A stretch of 14,737 bases of DNA. Origin: an uncultured bacterium (GTDB lineage Bacteria > Pseudomonadota > Gammaproteobacteria > Burkholderiales > Burkholderiaceae_F). The DNA is taken from positions 1-14,737 of the forward strand of contig CAJMRV010000024.1 of the NCBI GenBank assembly GCA_905215795.1. Reading direction: 5' to 3'. Within the stretch, counting starts at the first letter, position 1. Each line of letters begins with the position of its first letter. The notes under the pieces are model-generated. The model did not search any database and was not told the origin of the DNA. It was given only the letters and a program-made list of their open reading frames with translations. Shown in pieces: positions 13,084 to 14,737 of the stretch. The position numbers and the translations under genes are program-made.

Positions 13084-13728
13084 TCACTCCCCCTTGAGGG
13101 GGAACCACTCGGAGACGGGGCGGAACGTGCGTCGGTGCACGGGCGAGGGACCGAGACGGCGGATCGCCTCGAGGTGCACCGCGGTGCCGTAGCCCGCGTG
13201 CTTGGCGAATCCGTAGCCGGGGTACTCGGCGTCGAGCTCGAGCATGAGCCGGTCACGGGCCGTCTTGGCGAGGATCGAGGCGGCGGAGACCGCCTCGACG
13301 GTGGCGTCGGCCTTCGGACGGGCCACGGCGTTCGCACCGAGTCCCGCCGGGACGCGGTTGCCGTCGATGATCACGGCGTCGGGAGCCACGGAGAGCCCCT
13401 CCACGGCTCGGCGCATCGCGAGCATCGTCGCCTGCAGGATGTTGATCGAATCGATTTCGTCGACCCTGGCCCACGCAACCGACCAGGCGAGCGCACGCTC
13501 GCGGATCAGCGGTTCGAGGGCCTCGCGCCGCCGGGCGGTGAGCTTCTTGGAGTCGTTGAGCCCCTCGATCGGACGGGCCGGGTCGAGGATCACGGCGGCG
13601 GCGCAGACCGGGCCCGCCAGGGGGCCCCTGCCCGCTTCGTCCACGCCCGCGATCAGGCGGGGCGCGTCGAGTTCGTCGCCGAAGAGGCTCGGGGCCTCGA
13701 TGAATTCAGGTTTGGCTCCCCGCGGCAT
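13084..13728 (-). CDS. rnhB: Ribonuclease HII
   Basis: A 214-residue cytoplasmic nuclease that cuts the RNA strand of RNA/DNA hybrids and removes single misincorporated ribonucleotides. The family signature IAGVDEAGRGPLAGP gives catalytic D30 and E31; D122 (IIDGN) and D141 (KADATVEAVSAASILAK) complete the DEDD-type site. NDSKKLTARRR (58-68) and GYGTAVHLEAIRRLGPSPVHRRTF (given here as the conserved substrate-contact region, 179-202) are also intact. The ATG at 13728 overlaps the lpxB stop by one base (TGATG) and has GGAG seven bases upstream; longer in-frame extensions run out of frame through lpxB and are rejected. Coupling to lpxB is a widespread proteobacterial arrangement. Confidence 0.97.
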   Translation of the reverse strand: MPRGAKPEFIEAPSLFGDELDAPRLIAGVDEAGRGPLAGPVCAAAVILDPARPIEGLNDSKKLTARRREALEPLIRERALAWSVAWARVDEIDSINILQATMLAMRRAVEGLSVAPDAVIIDGNRVPAGLGANAVARPKADATVEAVSAASILAKTARDRLMLELDAEYPGYGFAKHAGYGTAVHLEAIRRLGPSPVHRRTFRPVSEWFPLKGE

Positions 13729-14737
13729 CAGAACTCCGGAGCACGGGCGACCGAGGCCACCACGTCGGCGGTGATCGCGGCGGTGTCGGCCTTGAGGCTC
13801 TCGTGGAGCCCGGAAAAGACGCGGGCGAGCTCCTCGCGGTGCGCCCCGTCCTCGAGCGCGTCGCCCACGGCGTAGCTGATCGGGTCGGGTTCGCAGAAGA
13901 ACTGCAGGAACTCGGGCACGACGCGGCGCCCCAGGAGGATGTTCGGGAGGGAGACGTAGGGGATCAGGCCCTGCTTCTCCATGACGAGGCCCGTCACGGA
14001 GGGCATCTTGTAGCCCACCACCATCGGCTTCTTGAAGAGTGCGCACTCGAGCGTGGCGGTCCCGGAGGCGACGAGCACCGCGTCGGAGGCCTCGATCGCC
14101 TTGTGCGAGCGGCCGGGCTCGATATGCAGATGCATCTTCAGGTTCGGGAACTGTTCGAGCGTGCTCCTCAGGCCCTGCGCAGCGGCCTCATCGACGGTCG
14201 GGACGACGACCCGCACGGGACCCGTGCGCTCGATCAGGCGTTCGACCGCGTTGAAGAAGACGCCCGCGCAGCCCTTCAATTCGGAGGCGCGCGACCCCGG
14301 CATCACGCAGAGCACGCGCATGCCGTCGTCGGGGAGTCCGAGCTCCTTCCTCGCGCCCATCGTGTCGGGCTCGTCGGGGATGATCGAGGCGAGCGGATGG
14401 CCGACGAACGTGCAGTCGATGCCGGCCTTGTCGTAGATCGCCTTCTCGAAGGGGAAGACGGTGAGCATGTGGTCCACCGAACGGCGGATCGACTGGATGC
14501 GCTCGGGGCGCCAGGCCCAGATCGACGGGCTCACGAGGTGCACGACGGGGATCCCGGCGCGGCGCATGCGCACCTCGACGCCGAGGTTGAAGTCGGGGGC
14601 GTCCACGCCCACGAAGACGCGGGGCTGGGAGCTGATGAAGCGCTCGACGATCTCGTTTCTGAGGGAGTAGAGGCGCGGGAGGGGCTTGATCACCTCCACG
14701 TAGCCGCGCACGGCGAGCGTGGAGCAGTCGTACCAGG
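13728..14737 (-). CDS. lpxB: Lipid-A-disaccharide synthase (partial, 5' end beyond window)
   Basis: The C-terminal 335 residues of LpxB, which joins UDP-2,3-diacylglucosamine and lipid X to give the lipid A disaccharide at the inner face of the cytoplasmic membrane. The first visible residues read WYDCSTLAVRGYVEV, matching the family's conserved S-VMGxxEVL start region, so the frame runs off the right edge and about 50 residues are missing. Other marks are VDAPDFNLGVEV, PSIWAWRPERI, the FVGHPL turn, MPGSRASELK and SGTATLECALFKKPMVVGYK in the nucleotide-sugar-binding half. A GTG at 14711 exists in frame but starts too late to be the true start. The presence of lpxB shows a Gram-negative cell with lipopolysaccharide. 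rnhB is translationally coupled to its stop codon. Confidence 0.96.
   Translation of the reverse strand, partial: WYDCSTLAVRGYVEVIKPLPRLYSLRNEIVERFISSQPRVFVGVDAPDFNLGVEVRMRRAGIPVVHLVSPSIWAWRPERIQSIRRSVDHMLTVFPFEKAIYDKAGIDCTFVGHPLASIIPDEPDTMGARKELGLPDDGMRVLCVMPGSRASELKGCAGVFFNAVERLIERTGPVRVVVPTVDEAAAQGLRSTLEQFPNLKMHLHIEPGRSHKAIEASDAVLVASGTATLECALFKKPMVVGYKMPSVTGLVMEKQGLIPYVSLPNILLGRRVVPEFLQFFCEPDPISYAVGDALEDGAHREELARVFSGLHESLKADTAAITADVVASVARAPEF

Noticed and set aside
13729..14046. N-terminal extension of RNase HII
   Set aside because: It reads lpxB in another frame and is low-complexity; the RNase HII fold begins after the ATG at 13728.
1..14737. CRISPR arrays, tRNA or rRNA genes, insertion sequences, attachment sites
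   Set aside because: I saw no regularly spaced repeats, tRNA-like cloverleaf, rRNA signature, transposase or terminal inverted repeats on either strand.

Overview
The window is GC-rich, and every gene I can support lies on the minus strand, so it is described here in minus-strand order (right to left). The right edge has the end of lpxB overlapping rnhB, followed by a SpoU-family RNA methyltransferase. This lipid A / RNase HII / SpoU order is typical of Burkholderiales. The mix of an oxygen-sensitive [FeFe] hydrogenase, an iron-type alcohol dehydrogenase and a MATE exporter suggests an anaerobic, probably gut-associated betaproteobacterium of the Sutterella/Parasutterella kind. The taxonomic call is inference from gene content.

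Layout: (1) 14737-11009: lpxB (5' end outside the window), rnhB, a SpoU methyltransferase and an iron-containing alcohol dehydrogenase, tightly spaced and probably one transcript. (2) 10853-10293: a protein I do not recognise, behind an A-rich leader. (3) 10292-9573: about 720 bases with no convincing gene. Its left part holds a likely promoter, a perfect 8+2+8 inverted repeat and a foldable leader for the next operon. (4) 9572-5698: a two-gene [FeFe] hydrogenase operon. The first gene fuses a NuoF-type C-terminal Fe-S domain to a GltD/NfnB-like flavoprotein, and the second is the catalytic subunit with complete H-cluster motifs. It ends in a hairpin terminator. (5) 5558-4203: a MATE-family exporter ending in a strong terminator. 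(6) 3856-3389: a YbaK/ProX-type tRNA-editing deacylase with its own promoter. (7) 3144-17: a three-gene metal cluster behind an AT-rich promoter. It encodes a small one-helix membrane protein with a cysteine-rich tail, a P1B-type ATPase with SCA in place of CPC and an arginine-rich, cysteine-free N-terminal domain, and a small stand-alone copy of that same domain.

The metal cluster is the most interesting part. Its architecture resembles ferrosome (fez) clusters, in which a P1B-6 ATPase and small accessory proteins build iron-filled vesicles. It also resembles the CtpC/PacL-type platforms of mycobacteria. AT-rich, Fur-box-like elements upstream would fit iron control. The hydrogenase operon fits the glutamate-synthase-linked (group A2) class, which would exchange electrons between H2 and a pyridine nucleotide. 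An iron store beside an iron-demanding hydrogenase is a plausible pairing, but no functional link is proven here.
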